Assembly: GCA_947491225.1 (NCBI GenBank)
Contig: CANLIE010000001.1
Coordinates: forward strand, 114,262-178,261
DNA from: an uncultured Cellulophaga sp.
GTDB lineage: Bacteria; Bacteroidota; Bacteroidia; Flavobacteriales; Flavobacteriaceae
Direction of reading: 5' to 3'
Length of the DNA stretch: 64,000 bases
The notes beneath the pieces were generated by a model, which worked only from the letters and a program-made list of their open reading frames with translations, had not been told where the DNA came from and did not search any database. Positions 36,995 to 46,060 of the stretch are shown here, one piece after another. Every line of letters begins with the position of its first letter. The first letter of the stretch is position 1. A program made the translations under genes and the position numbers.

Positions 36995-37027
36995 CTCCGA
37001 CCACAACCCGAAAATAGTAGGTCGGAG
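36995..37027. repeat. Perfect 8-bp GC-rich inverted repeat before integrase 2
   Basis: CTCCGACC (36995-37002) and GGTCGGAG (37020-37027) with a 17-bp loop, 50 bp before integrase 2. A second inverted repeat CTCTAAAA/TTTTAGAG is at 36842-36873. They may be recombinase or regulator sites. No gene is seen in 36710-37077 apart from the tRNA fragment. Confidence 0.45.
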
Positions 37028-37077
37028 AACATTCAGAAAATCCTTTAGTACTAACGATATGATGTTGTATAAACATT

Positions 37078-38004
37078 ATGAATATCGAATTATTACTAGA
37101 GGATTTTTGTCATTACTCACAGTACATCAGAGGTGTCTCTCCTAATACAGTGATACGCTACAAACAAAAGATTGGCGCATTTTATAGAGCATCAGAAATA
37201 GAGAACATCGAAGACGTTACTGAAAAAATAGTCCAGGATTATTTCTTAAAAGGCCGCGCGGAACGCCATTGGAAAACGGCTACCTACCGCACCTACTATA
37301 TGAGCCTTATCGTGTTTTTTAGATGGTGCGTTAAATTAGATTATTTGGACATTAACTATGTAGAAAGCATCGAACTCCCAAAGCTAGAGAAATCATTACC
37401 AAAGCGATTAAAAAAAGAAGACGCTTACAAACTCTTAGAAATCGTATATAACTATCCTTATACCCATACGTTTCTCAAATATCGTAACCACGCAATTTTT
37501 GCGACCTTCCTGTATACAGGGCTTCGAAAAAGTGAACTTGTAAACCTAAAGCTGGCAGATGTTGACTTAGAGAATTTAACGCTGTTTGTACGCCAAGGAA
37601 AAGGGAATAAAGACCGTATTGTGCCTATTAGTTATACCTTGGCACAAAGCTTACGTCGGTATCTCAAGAAGCGGAGTAAGTATGGTAAAACATGTCCTGA
37701 ATTTTTTACAGCATCCAATCGCAATGCTGGCTTTACGGCATCTGGATTGAAACATCTAACTGACCAATTAAAAAGAGTGGTTTCATTTGATTTTACCATT
37801 CACAAACTCCGGCACACCTTTGCGACCTTAATGCTAGAAGGTGGTTGTGATATTTACAGCCTCTCTAAAATGATGGGGCATAGTGATATTAAAACCACGA
37901 CCATCTATTTATCCGCTACCGCAGAACATTTACGAAACCAAATGACCAAACATCCTATGGAAAGTGCGCAGTCACTTCAAATAGGAAAAAAGCTAACGTA
38001 TTAA
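37078..38004 (+). CDS. Tyrosine recombinase/integrase 2 (XerD-like)
   Basis: 308 aa, Xer-like length. A core-binding domain (FCHYSQYIRGVSPNTVIRYKQ...YRTYYMSLIVFFRWCVKLDYLDIN) and a catalytic domain with Arg in YTGLRKSELVNL, Lys in RQGKGNKDRIVPI, HKLRHTFATLMLEGG (H-x-x-R) and MMGHSDIKTTTIYL (His and Tyr). All catalytic residues are present. Its 3' end runs into a downstream HTH gene whose start codon is lost. It resembles recombinases of small integrative elements. Confidence 0.9.
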   Translation: MNIELLLEDFCHYSQYIRGVSPNTVIRYKQKIGAFYRASEIENIEDVTEKIVQDYFLKGRAERHWKTATYRTYYMSLIVFFRWCVKLDYLDINYVESIELPKLEKSLPKRLKKEDAYKLLEIVYNYPYTHTFLKYRNHAIFATFLYTGLRKSELVNLKLADVDLENLTLFVRQGKGNKDRIVPISYTLAQSLRRYLKKRSKYGKTCPEFFTASNRNAGFTASGLKHLTDQLKRVVSFDFTIHKLRHTFATLMLEGGCDIYSLSKMMGHSDIKTTTIYLSATAEHLRNQMTKHPMESAQSLQIGKKLTY

Positions 38005-38173
38005 AGAAATCCTGGAAGAGAAAGGCATAAAACAGGTCTGGTTAGCAGACAAACTAGGCAAAAGTTACAACACTGTAAACGGCTATGTACAGAACAGAAA
38101 CCAACCTAGTTTAGAAGTGCTGTACGAAATAGCCAAAATACTAAATGTAGACGCTAAAGAACTGTTAGTTTAA
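38000..38173 (+). pseudogene. XRE HTH gene lacking a normal start, before type III R-M
   Basis: An open frame of 57 codons encodes an almost complete small HTH protein: IKEILEEKGIKQVWLADKLG, SYNTVNGYVQNRNQPS, LEVLYEIAKILNVDAKELLV. The frame is closed by a stop just upstream, and the only start-like codon is ATT at 38000, inside the last codons of integrase 2. Related proteins begin with M and two or three more residues before IKE. So either a rare ATT start is used or the integrase junction removed the start. In homologous loci such regulators control the following restriction genes. Confidence 0.6.
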
Positions 38174-38195
38174 AAATTGAATAATACAAAGTAAT

Positions 38196-39779
38196 ATGCC
38201 AACACTCCATTGGATAGGTAAAGAAAAAGTAGTGAACCATCACCAAGATGTGCCCTATAAAATACTAGAGCACCAATACACTTATAAAGATGCTAAAGAA
38301 CATAAAAGTGTTCCACCAAGTGAAAACAAAATAATACAAGGCGATAACCTAGAGGCCCTTAAGAGCTTACTACCAGAGTACGAAGGCAAAATTAAATGCA
38401 TTTACATAGACCCGCCATACAACACTGGTAACGAGGGTTGGGTGTATAATGATAATGTAAACCACCCAAAACTTAAAAAGTGGTTAGGCCAAGTAGTAGG
38501 TAAAGAAAGTGAAGATTTAAGCAGGCATGACAAATGGCTTTGCATGATGTATCCCAGACTTAAATTATTGCACAAATTATTAGCTGAAAATGGAGCCATT
38601 TTTATTTCTATTGATGATAATGAACAAGGAAACCTAAGACTACTTTGTGATGAGCTTTTTGGAGCTAGTAATTTTATAAATAATATTATTTGGGAAAAAA
38701 ATTATTCCCCTAGAAATGATGCAAAATATTTTTCAGCATCACACGATTTAATTTTAGTTTATTCTAAAAATAAAAAAAAATGGAAAAGAAATCTTGCGCC
38801 AAGAACAGAAAAACAGAACAAGTTTTATAAATACAATGATAATGATGGTAGGGGTAAATGGCGACCAGATAATGTACTAGTAAAATCCTTTTCTGAAACA
38901 GGTGTTTTTAGTATTAGAAACCCCAATACAGGAAAAGACAACTTTCCTCCTAAAGGAAGTTGTTATAGGTTCAATGAAGAAAAATCTAAGGAATTGTTGA
39001 TTCAAAACAGATTTTATTTCGGGAAAGACGGAAAGGGCAAACCACAATTGAAAAGGTATTTATCGGAAGTAAACCAAGGTGTAGTTCCTCAAACATTATG
39101 GAAGCATGAAGAAGTTTCTCATAGTCAAGAAGGCAAAAAAGAATTAAATAAAATAATAGAAGGAAACATTTTTGATACTCCAAAACCTTATCAATTACTG
39201 AATAGAATTCTACAAATATCTACTAATACAAATGATTTGATACTTGATTCCTTTGCAGGCTCAGGTACCACAGCCCATGCAGTTTTAAACCTTAACAAAG
39301 AAGACGGTGGTAATCGTAAATTTATATTAATAGAGATGGAAGAGTATGCCAACACCATTACTGCCGAGAGAGTTAAACGCGTTATTAAAGGCTATGGAGA
39401 AGGCACTAAAGCAGTAGAAGGCACTGGTGGAGACTTTAGCTATTATGAATTGGGCAAACCTTTGTTTTTAGACAACCAATTACTAAACGAAGACGTTGGC
39501 TTAGCCAAAATTGAAGAGTATGTATGGTACTCAGAAACCAAAACCCCATACATAACCCAAGAAGAGCAATACTTACTAGGTACAAAAAATGATACTGCTT
39601 ACTATTTCTTTTACCAAAAAGATAGTGTCACTACCCTAGATGAAAGCTTTTTAAGAACGCTAAAAACCAAGGCAGGGCAATATATTATATATGCGGACAA
39701 TTGCTTGCTAGATGAAAAGCTTATGAGCAAGTACCACATTATATTCAAAAAAATACCAAGAGATATAAGTAAATTTTAA
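38196..39779 (+). CDS. mod: Type III restriction-modification methyltransferase (Mod)
   Basis: 527 aa. The beta-class order is seen: catalytic motif DPPYNTG (residues 72-78) first, then a target-recognition region in the middle (about 170-320), then the AdoMet motif LDSFAGSGTTAHA (about residue 355) and IEMEEYANTITAERV. It is an N6-adenine methyltransferase that forms a complex with Res. It is somewhat short for a type III Mod but has all core motifs. 23 bp after the HTH remnant. Confidence 0.92.
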   Translation: MPTLHWIGKEKVVNHHQDVPYKILEHQYTYKDAKEHKSVPPSENKIIQGDNLEALKSLLPEYEGKIKCIYIDPPYNTGNEGWVYNDNVNHPKLKKWLGQVVGKESEDLSRHDKWLCMMYPRLKLLHKLLAENGAIFISIDDNEQGNLRLLCDELFGASNFINNIIWEKNYSPRNDAKYFSASHDLILVYSKNKKKWKRNLAPRTEKQNKFYKYNDNDGRGKWRPDNVLVKSFSETGVFSIRNPNTGKDNFPPKGSCYRFNEEKSKELLIQNRFYFGKDGKGKPQLKRYLSEVNQGVVPQTLWKHEEVSHSQEGKKELNKIIEGNIFDTPKPYQLLNRILQISTNTNDLILDSFAGSGTTAHAVLNLNKEDGGNRKFILIEMEEYANTITAERVKRVIKGYGEGTKAVEGTGGDFSYYELGKPLFLDNQLLNEDVGLAKIEEYVWYSETKTPYITQEEQYLLGTKNDTAYYFFYQKDSVTTLDESFLRTLKTKAGQYIIYADNCLLDEKLMSKYHIIFKKIPRDISKF

Positions 39780-39790
39780 AATGAAACTCG

Positions 39791-39920
39791 TGCACAAATG
39801 AAATAGGTTTTTTATGCATATACACAGGTTATCAACAAAAAAGTGCCATTTATTGTGCATAACGTCATAACGTGCACAAGAAATCACTGTTTGTTGTGCA
39901 TATAAACCGTACGTGCACAA
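39791..39920. promoter_or_regulatory. Array of phased TGCACAA / TTGTGCA sites upstream of fic
   Basis: Five exact 7-mers: TGCACAA at 39791, TTGTGCA at 39853, TGCACAA at 39873, TTGTGCA at 39894 and TGCACAA at 39914. The last four are 20-21 bp apart in alternating orientation; the first is 62 bp before the second (three such steps). The spacing of two helical turns suggests a multi-site operator for a repressor bound on one DNA face. Confidence 0.6.
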
Positions 39921-39950
39921 ATACATTATAGTTATAGAACATACATAAAT

Positions 39951-41023
39951 ATGGAAAACGAATTTTTAATAGTACCTCTTCCCCCCAACTATGAGGTAGA
40001 AAATGTAACTATACTTAAGGCATTAAATGCTACCAGTAGAGTATTAGGGGAATTAAAGGGAGAGATTAAAAAAATTCCAAATTCTCAAATTTTAATAGAC
40101 ACTATCTCTTTACAAGAGGCAAAGGATAGTAACGAGATAAAAAATATAGTCACTACCGATGATGAACTGTACCAAGCATCCGTAGAACTAAAAACATATC
40201 GCAAGCCGCTAAAGAAGCGCAAAACTACGCCAAGGCTCTAAAACTAGGCTTTGCAATAATAAAAGACCATAAGCTTTTAACTATTAACCATATAAAAAAG
40301 ATACAAGAGATAGTTTCTCCAAATCATCCTGTACGCAAAGTTCCGGGAACCGTTTTAAAAAACCCTAAAACCCAAGAAGTAGTTTATACACCACCACAGC
40401 ACCATAAAAAAATTGTAGACCTACTAAACAACCTAGAGCTGTATATAAACGATGCCAACTTTCATGATGTAGATGCGCTAATTAAAATGCCAATAGTACA
40501 CTACCAATTTGAGAGTATACACCCTTTTTATGACGGTAATGGTAGAACAGGAAGAATACTTAATATGCTCTATTTAGTACAACAAGGTTTATTAGATATT
40601 CCTGTGCTGTATTTAAGTAGTTACATAATTAAAAACAAGTCTGACTACTACAGGCTACTCCAAGAAGTTAGAACCGAAGGTAAATGGGAAGAGTGGATTT
40701 TGTGGATGCTAAAAGGTGTTGAAATTACAGCCAAAGAAACTATAGTTGTAGTGAACAACATTAAAAAGTTAATGGACGAGTTTAAACATAAAATTAGAAC
40801 TGACCACAAATTCTATAGTCACGATTTAATAAACACCTTGTTTAAACATCCGTACACTAAGATAGATTTTTTAGAAAAAGAATTGGGTGTTCATAGAAAC
40901 ACCACCAGTAGCTACTTAAACACCCTAGCAGAGGACAAAAACCAATTTCTCACAAAAATAAAAATTGGCAAAAGTGTCTACTTTGTAAACCATCGTTTAT
41001 TACAAATTTTAAAGAACAGGTAA
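39951..41023 (+). pseudogene. Fic-domain protein, split by a -1 frameshift
   Basis: Frame one runs from 39951 to 40241 and carries the N-terminal domain with an inhibitory-helix-like segment (TISLQEAKDSNEIKNI). At the A run 40190-40194 the conserved reading moves to the -1 frame (ISQAAKEAQNYAKALKLGF) and continues to 41023, with the full Fic motif HPFYDGNGRTGR. Joined, it gives 357 aa, normal for class II Fic proteins, which transfer AMP to target proteins. One missing A explains the break; phase variation, slippage or a sequencing error are possible. Lies between mod and res; the res ATG follows directly after its stop. Confidence 0.75.
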
Positions 41024-43696
41024 ATGGAATTAAAACCATACCAACAACAGGTTATAAAAGATTTAGAAAGTTATCTTTCATATCTACAAGAGCACCATAT
41101 ACCAGCCAAATCGTTTAACGCGTATTGGAAAGACAAGTTTGGTGAATACACTATAAATTTAGATGGCTCTACAACAGGAATGAGGCCTTACAAAGACAAC
41201 ATTCCTAATGCAAACCACATAGCCATAAAAGTACCTACTGCTGGTGGAAAAACATTTATTGCCTGTAATGCTTTACACACTATAAACAAGCACTTTAATC
41301 AAGGGAATGCCAAAGCAGTTGTCTGGCTAGTGCCGTGGTCCAATTTATTACAGCAGACCGTTAAAAACTTATCGGATCCGGATCATCCTTACAGAGAAAA
41401 GTTGAATTCTCTATTTAATGGTAGAGTAGAAGTTTATGAAAAAGAAGCATTATTGCAAGGTGCAAACTTTAACCCTACTTCGGTAACGGAGCAGTTAAAC
41501 ATATTTGTATTTAACTTTAGTAGCTTACGTATAAACTCTAGAAAAAAAGATGACCGTAAAGTCTTCCAAGAAAACGGTGCATTAGAGTCCTTCAGAGATA
41601 TAATTGTAGAAGAAGATTTAGTGTTACCAGATACAGACGAAACAGCACTTATAAATGTAATAAGAAGCTTAAACCCTGTAGTGATAGTAGATGAAAGTCA
41701 TAATGCAGAAAGTGATTTAAGTGTAGAAATGCTTAACAACTTAAATCCGTCCTTAGTATTAGACCTTACTGCCACACCTAAAGAGAACAGTAATATAATA
41801 AGTTTTGTAAATGCTATGGCTCTAAAAAAAGAGCATATGGTAAAGCTACCTGTAGTTGTTTACAATCATCATAAAAAAGAAGAAGTTATAAGTAGTGCAC
41901 TTCACTTGCAACGGCAATTAGAATTACTTGCTATGGAAGAAGAAAAAGAAACAGGAAATTACATAAGACCAATTATTCTGTTTCAAGCACAATCTAACAT
42001 CAAAGGCAAGAACAATACAACGTTTCAAAAAATTAAAGAGCAACTGGTAAAACTTAAAATACCAGAAGAGCAAATTAAGATAAAGGTTAGTGGCATAGAT
42101 GAATTAAAGGGTATAGACCTTATGGCAAAAGACTGTCCCGTAAGATACATTATAACAGTTAATGCATTAAAAGAAGGATGGGATTGTCCCAATGCTTATA
42201 TACTAGCATCCTTAGCAGATAAGTCTTCTCCTGTAGAAGTAGAACAGATACTTGGTAGGGTTCTACGACAACCCTATGTTACCAAACATAAAAATCAACT
42301 ACTTAATTTGTCTTTTGTACTAACAGCTTCGGCTAAGTTCAATGAGACATTAGATAGTATAGTTAAAGGTCTGCAAGACTCTGGTTTTAGTAAAGATGAT
42401 TATTATGCAGAAGAACAACCTGAGGAGGAAAAAACACCAGATGATGTTTTACAAGAAGAGTTATTTGGAGAGGAAGAAGACAACACTCCAAAGTCTGATG
42501 ATGATTTTGATGTTAGTGCGGTAGACTTTGACCCGACAGAAAAAGTTGACTTGGAATCTATCAGCAAAGCAAATCCTATTCTAAATCAAATCACGGAAAA
42601 AGCTAAGGCAGAAGGTCAAGCTTTTGAACACAAAGTAAATGAAGCCGATAATGACGATGTCTCTAACTATTTATCTCAGGTTATGAATAAACAACCTAAA
42701 AAATACACTATTGACAGCCAATATGTAAGTGCCGCAAAAAGCATCCAGCTTCCACAGTTCTTTAAAAAAGTGGATGAAAACGAGATACACGACAATATAC
42801 TTTTTGAAGAACTAATATCTTATGAAACATTTTTAACCAAGAACAGTTTACTGGATGGTTTTGTACTTTCTAGTCAAGATTCTTCCATCGACTTTAATGA
42901 TAGTTCTGCTGACATCTATAAAGTAGATTTTGATGAAGGTAAAAAGACTACTGCGGTTAAAAAGCTTTCTCAGAGAGCTAAATCTATCTTACTAGACACC
43001 ATTTTATCTAAACCTAAAGAGAACCAAATAACCGATGTTAGTAGTATGATTGTCTCCAAATTAGGAGATATGACTCCAATATCGGAACAAGAATTAAAGA
43101 AATACGTTTCTCGGGTTTTTGATAATTTAAATACAGAGCAAATACGGGACATTGTAGCCAACGATTTCATTTACATTAAAAAGATTAAAGACAAAATTAA
43201 CTCCCTGACTAGCAAGTACTCCAAAGAACGTTTCCAAGTGCTTTTAGATGCCAATGAAATTATAGTACAAGACAACTTTGTGTTACCCGATAGTATCAGC
43301 TCATTTTCACCAAGTACACCCATTTCCAAATCTCTTTATGAAAGAGAGGAAAAAATGAACAACTATGAGCAAGAAATGATTCTAGAAGTTGCATCATTAG
43401 AAAACATTGAATTCTGGCATAGAAACCTTGAAAGAGGAAAGGGTTTTTTCTTAAACGGATTTAGCTCTAACCATTATCCTGACTTTATTTTATACACAAA
43501 AAAGGGAAATATTATACTTTTAGAAACCAAAGGCGATGTCTATGATAATGATGACAGTAGGGATAAGAACAAACTAGGGAAGATATGGGCACAGAAAGCT
43601 GGCGATAACTATAAGTATTTTATGGTATTCCAATCCAAAGATGTTCCTAACACTTACACTGCCAAAAGCATTATTGAAGTTTTAAAGAAGTTGTAA
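41024..43696 (+). CDS. res: Type III restriction enzyme subunit (Res)
   Basis: 890 aa. An SF2 helicase with Walker A VPTAGGKT (about 70-77), motif II VIVDESH, LDLTATPKE, and motif VI GRVLRQPY. The C-terminal nuclease domain shows PDFILYTKKGNIILLETKGD, the PD-(D/E)xK signature. An acidic insert lies near residues 465-505. It cuts DNA after ATP-driven scanning in complex with Mod. It starts immediately after the Fic stop codon. Confidence 0.92.
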   Translation: MELKPYQQQVIKDLESYLSYLQEHHIPAKSFNAYWKDKFGEYTINLDGSTTGMRPYKDNIPNANHIAIKVPTAGGKTFIACNALHTINKHFNQGNAKAVVWLVPWSNLLQQTVKNLSDPDHPYREKLNSLFNGRVEVYEKEALLQGANFNPTSVTEQLNIFVFNFSSLRINSRKKDDRKVFQENGALESFRDIIVEEDLVLPDTDETALINVIRSLNPVVIVDESHNAESDLSVEMLNNLNPSLVLDLTATPKENSNIISFVNAMALKKEHMVKLPVVVYNHHKKEEVISSALHLQRQLELLAMEEEKETGNYIRPIILFQAQSNIKGKNNTTFQKIKEQLVKLKIPEEQIKIKVSGIDELKGIDLMAKDCPVRYIITVNALKEGWDCPNAYILASLADKSSPVEVEQILGRVLRQPYVTKHKNQLLNLSFVLTASAKFNETLDSIVKGLQDSGFSKDDYYAEEQPEEEKTPDDVLQEELFGEEEDNTPKSDDDFDVSAVDFDPTEKVDLESISKANPILNQITEKAKAEGQAFEHKVNEADNDDVSNYLSQVMNKQPKKYTIDSQYVSAAKSIQLPQFFKKVDENEIHDNILFEELISYETFLTKNSLLDGFVLSSQDSSIDFNDSSADIYKVDFDEGKKTTAVKKLSQRAKSILLDTILSKPKENQITDVSSMIVSKLGDMTPISEQELKKYVSRVFDNLNTEQIRDIVANDFIYIKKIKDKINSLTSKYSKERFQVLLDANEIIVQDNFVLPDSISSFSPSTPISKSLYEREEKMNNYEQEMILEVASLENIEFWHRNLERGKGFFLNGFSSNHYPDFILYTKKGNIILLETKGDVYDNDDSRDKNKLGKIWAQKAGDNYKYFMVFQSKDVPNTYTAKSIIEVLKKL

Positions 43697-43789
43697 TAAT
43701 GATGCTTGAAATGTACTTTTCGTATTTTCAAAAAACGAAAAAAAGCCCACAACTTTTTGACTTGATCCAAGATAAAATCACCAAAATTC

Positions 43790-43841
43790 TATAAAAGCAA
43801 AAAACCTCAACTATTTCTAGTTGAGGTTTGTTTTGCTCCCC
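43790..43841. repeat. 52-bp direct repeat, right copy, with tRNA-Asn terminator
   Basis: Exact copy of 20367-20418. Its hairpin AACCTCAACTA-TTTC-TAGTTGAGGTT (43803-43828) is the natural terminator for a tRNA-Asn read leftward. It joins the tRNA-Asn fragment at 43834. Confidence 0.8.
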
Positions 43842-43877
43842 CTCTTGGGCTCGAACCAAGGACCCTCTGATTAACAG
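43834..43877 (-). tRNA. Displaced 3' half of tRNA-Asn (att site)
   Basis: 44 bp identical to 55772-55815: the 3' end of tRNA-Asn up to the anticodon loop on the minus strand. After 43877 the sequence departs from tRNA, so the 5' half is absent. This is the left attachment site of island segment 2. Otherwise 43878-44018 shows no gene, only two TTGCACC repeats near 43994 and 44005. Confidence 0.85.
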
Positions 43878-44018
43878 ACGGTTATATTTACTTTTCAAAG
43901 ACTTTCATTTGCTTTCAATGATTTGATTTTCAATCATATACCAAGAATCGCATTTTCATTGATTTTCAATACTTTCTAATCTTTGACTATTTTGTTGCAC
44001 CTATGTTGCACCCAAGAT

Positions 44019-44486
44019 TTATACTTGTACAAATGATAAACACTCTGAGTATACTTCTTTAAACTTCAAAAGGTGTCTAATTTCCTCTTTTGGTAGAACA
44101 ACTTCCATAGTAACATACGGCTCTTTTTGGGTGGCTATCTTAATAATCTCCTCCAAGGATAATATACCCTCTCCTAAATTACGCTGATTATAGAACCATT
44201 GTTTAAGCAGACCTTTATCTCCTTTCACATTTTCATACTCCAAAAGTGCATTAACAAACTTATCTTCTTGTTCTAACAACTGACCTACCTGCCAAACTCT
44301 ATAATACATTTCTGCAAAGATGCAGTCGTCATTTCTAGTCTCGCACACACAAGGAAATACATGCGTACGCTGGTCTTTATTCCATCTACTCCATTTATAA
44401 CATTCGGTCTCCTCAGCGCAAGAAACCATTTTGTTATGATTCGTTTTCAACCATACTTGAATACTTTCTAATTTATTGATATTCAT
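44019..44486 (-). CDS. Hypothetical Cys-rich small protein
   Basis: 155 aa, no signal peptide. The first half has several Cys and His (MVSCAEETECYKW, HVFPCVCETRNDDC), possibly a metal site. The second half is helical and acidic-basic mixed. No recognised domain. It follows a DUF805-like gene by 1 bp, so the two are co-transcribed. Cargo of segment 2; function unknown. Confidence 0.55.
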   Translation of the reverse strand: MNINKLESIQVWLKTNHNKMVSCAEETECYKWSRWNKDQRTHVFPCVCETRNDDCIFAEMYYRVWQVGQLLEQEDKFVNALLEYENVKGDKGLLKQWFYNQRNLGEGILSLEEIIKIATQKEPYVTMEVVLPKEEIRHLLKFKEVYSECLSFVQV

Positions 44487-44487
44487 A

Positions 44488-45282
44488 CTACTCAGTTATA
44501 GTTCTACCCTTCGGGTCATCACCATATTTATTAACTCCAACAGACCCATCAACAAAAAGAACATATATCAAAAATAAAATATTTATAAACGGGATGAAAA
44601 ATAATACGAACCACCAACCGTTTTTACCTATGTCCTGCAATCGTTTTATTGATTGCATAAAGAAAGTAAACAAACATACTAAACCAACTACTACTCGTAA
44701 AACTAGAACGACATAAAAGCTATTTACGTCAAAATAATTATAATCAACCTGACTAACAATAACTAAAATTAAAATTATCACTCCAACTCTAATCGCATAA
44801 GCGTTTCTTCTAAGACGACCTTTGTCTGACCAAAATTTTTCTGTTTTTATAATTTTCTTAGCTTGTATATTATTTACATTCTTACTAGGTGAGTAAAAAG
44901 AATAAAGCCTGTTTTTTTTAAAAGCCTTAATAAATGAATTACCCTTGATACTACTACTTAAGCTAAAAGAGTAAGTTAAAAGTGTACTCCATATCTTTTT
45001 AAGTAAAATCTTAATTTCCTTGTCTGTTTTATAAAAAATCCAAAATACCCCTAAAGCCAAAAGTATTAAACTGATTAAGACTAATGGCAAATATGGCATT
45101 TCAATTCCCAATAACTTTACGTGGTAGTAACTTATCGGAACGTCGATTCCACTCTCAATTAAATGGACAATATAGTTATTCTCATAGGGATCATATTCTT
45201 TGGCTATGTAACCATAAAACAAAATACATATTGAGCTTATTATAAGTCCTATTGATATTTTTTTTTCGGAATTAATTTCCAT
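44488..45282 (-). CDS. DUF805-like membrane protein
   Basis: 264 aa. Two N-terminal membrane segments are followed by a linker and a C-terminal DUF805 domain: GRLRRNAYAIRVGVIILILV, a central segment, and the signature QSIKRLQDIGKNGWWF...LFVDGSVGVNKYGDDPKG. DUF805 proteins are inner-membrane proteins of unknown function, in some cases linked to envelope or defence loci. Between a lipoprotein gene (11 bp) and the Cys-rich gene (1 bp). Confidence 0.7.
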   Translation of the reverse strand: MEINSEKKISIGLIISSICILFYGYIAKEYDPYENNYIVHLIESGIDVPISYYHVKLLGIEMPYLPLVLISLILLALGVFWIFYKTDKEIKILLKKIWSTLLTYSFSLSSSIKGNSFIKAFKKNRLYSFYSPSKNVNNIQAKKIIKTEKFWSDKGRLRRNAYAIRVGVIILILVIVSQVDYNYFDVNSFYVVLVLRVVVGLVCLFTFFMQSIKRLQDIGKNGWWFVLFFIPFINILFLIYVLFVDGSVGVNKYGDDPKGRTITE

Positions 45283-45293
45283 AGCCTATATGT

Positions 45294-46028
45294 TTAGTCC
45301 ACAGTATAACTATCCGATGAAATTTCATAAATGAAAGTTTCACCGATGCCTATAGAGAAATCACTCTTTGTAAAGATGATATTACCACTACTATCTTTAA
45401 TTTCTATGAGTTCAACACTTGCCTGACTCTCTGTATCCGTTTCGTACTTAAAGCCGACCTTATCAAATGCCGTTAACGTATAGTACTCCCCACTAAACAA
45501 ATTTGAGGTTACTATTTCAGAATTCAATTCACCATCAGCATCATCTGTATAGTAAGTCGTTTCTAAAGAGTATTCTCCATAAGGTCCTTGGTATCCACCA
45601 CTAAAATAAATTTCAAACTCTTCTGCTCTTGCAGGGCATGGTTCGCATTCCTTATACAGTATATTAACCCTTGTATCATCATTGTAATCTGTTGTTTGCA
45701 ATTTAAAATCATCTATGAACTCTAATGTGCTTTTCAAATCAGGGTTCTCCTGCCAGTTATCATACGTTTCGTCTGGATCGGGATAGAATTCAATTAACAC
45801 ATTATCGTCTATGACCTCCCAGACTCCATCATAATCCTTCTCACTATTATGATATATTGATGTACCATCTTCATTGTACGTAAACCATTTATCATCATAA
45901 TCCGTGTTGGGATACCATACCCCAACTAACCTTTGTTCCGTTTCATTTAAGTTAGAAGATGAACTCTCTTCTTTACTGCATCCAACTAATGTGAAAACAG
46001 CTATTAATGCTAAAAAAATGTGTTTCAT
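45294..46028 (-). CDS. Lipocalin-like lipoprotein
   Basis: 244 aa with lipobox LVGC (Cys17) and a Ser-rich tether. The first half, LVGVWYPNTDYDDKWFTYNEDGT...YDGVWEVIDDNVLIEFYPD, has the GxW pattern of Bacteroidota lipocalin-like domains. The second half is acidic, with one pair CEPC. It starts next to the operator region shared with the divergent XRE gene. Function unknown. Confidence 0.65.
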   Translation of the reverse strand: MKHIFLALIAVFTLVGCSKEESSSSNLNETEQRLVGVWYPNTDYDDKWFTYNEDGTSIYHNSEKDYDGVWEVIDDNVLIEFYPDPDETYDNWQENPDLKSTLEFIDDFKLQTTDYNDDTRVNILYKECEPCPARAEEFEIYFSGGYQGPYGEYSLETTYYTDDADGELNSEIVTSNLFSGEYYTLTAFDKVGFKYETDTESQASVELIEIKDSSGNIIFTKSDFSIGIGETFIYEISSDSYTVD

Positions 46029-46060
46029 AAATTAAATTTTGATTGGTTATTTTTTTGACT

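Larger units (their letters stand above)
20367..43841. mobile_element. Island segment 1 between 52-bp direct repeats
   Basis: About 23.4 kb bounded by exact 52-bp direct repeats, each carrying the terminator that would follow tRNA-Asn. It contains the peptide-exporter locus, a HemG-like gene, two tyrosine recombinases, small replication-type genes and a type III restriction system. I infer integration at the 3' edge of tRNA-Asn before segment 2 inserted. Which recombinase acted is not clear. Confidence 0.55.

Noticed and set aside
39791..39920. CRISPR array
   Set aside because: The repeats are only 7 bp with about 13-bp gaps and alternate in direction; there are no cas genes in the window.
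43980..44010. TTGCACC direct repeats as integrase core sites
   Set aside because: Only two short copies; the 44-bp tRNA repeats explain the element ends better.
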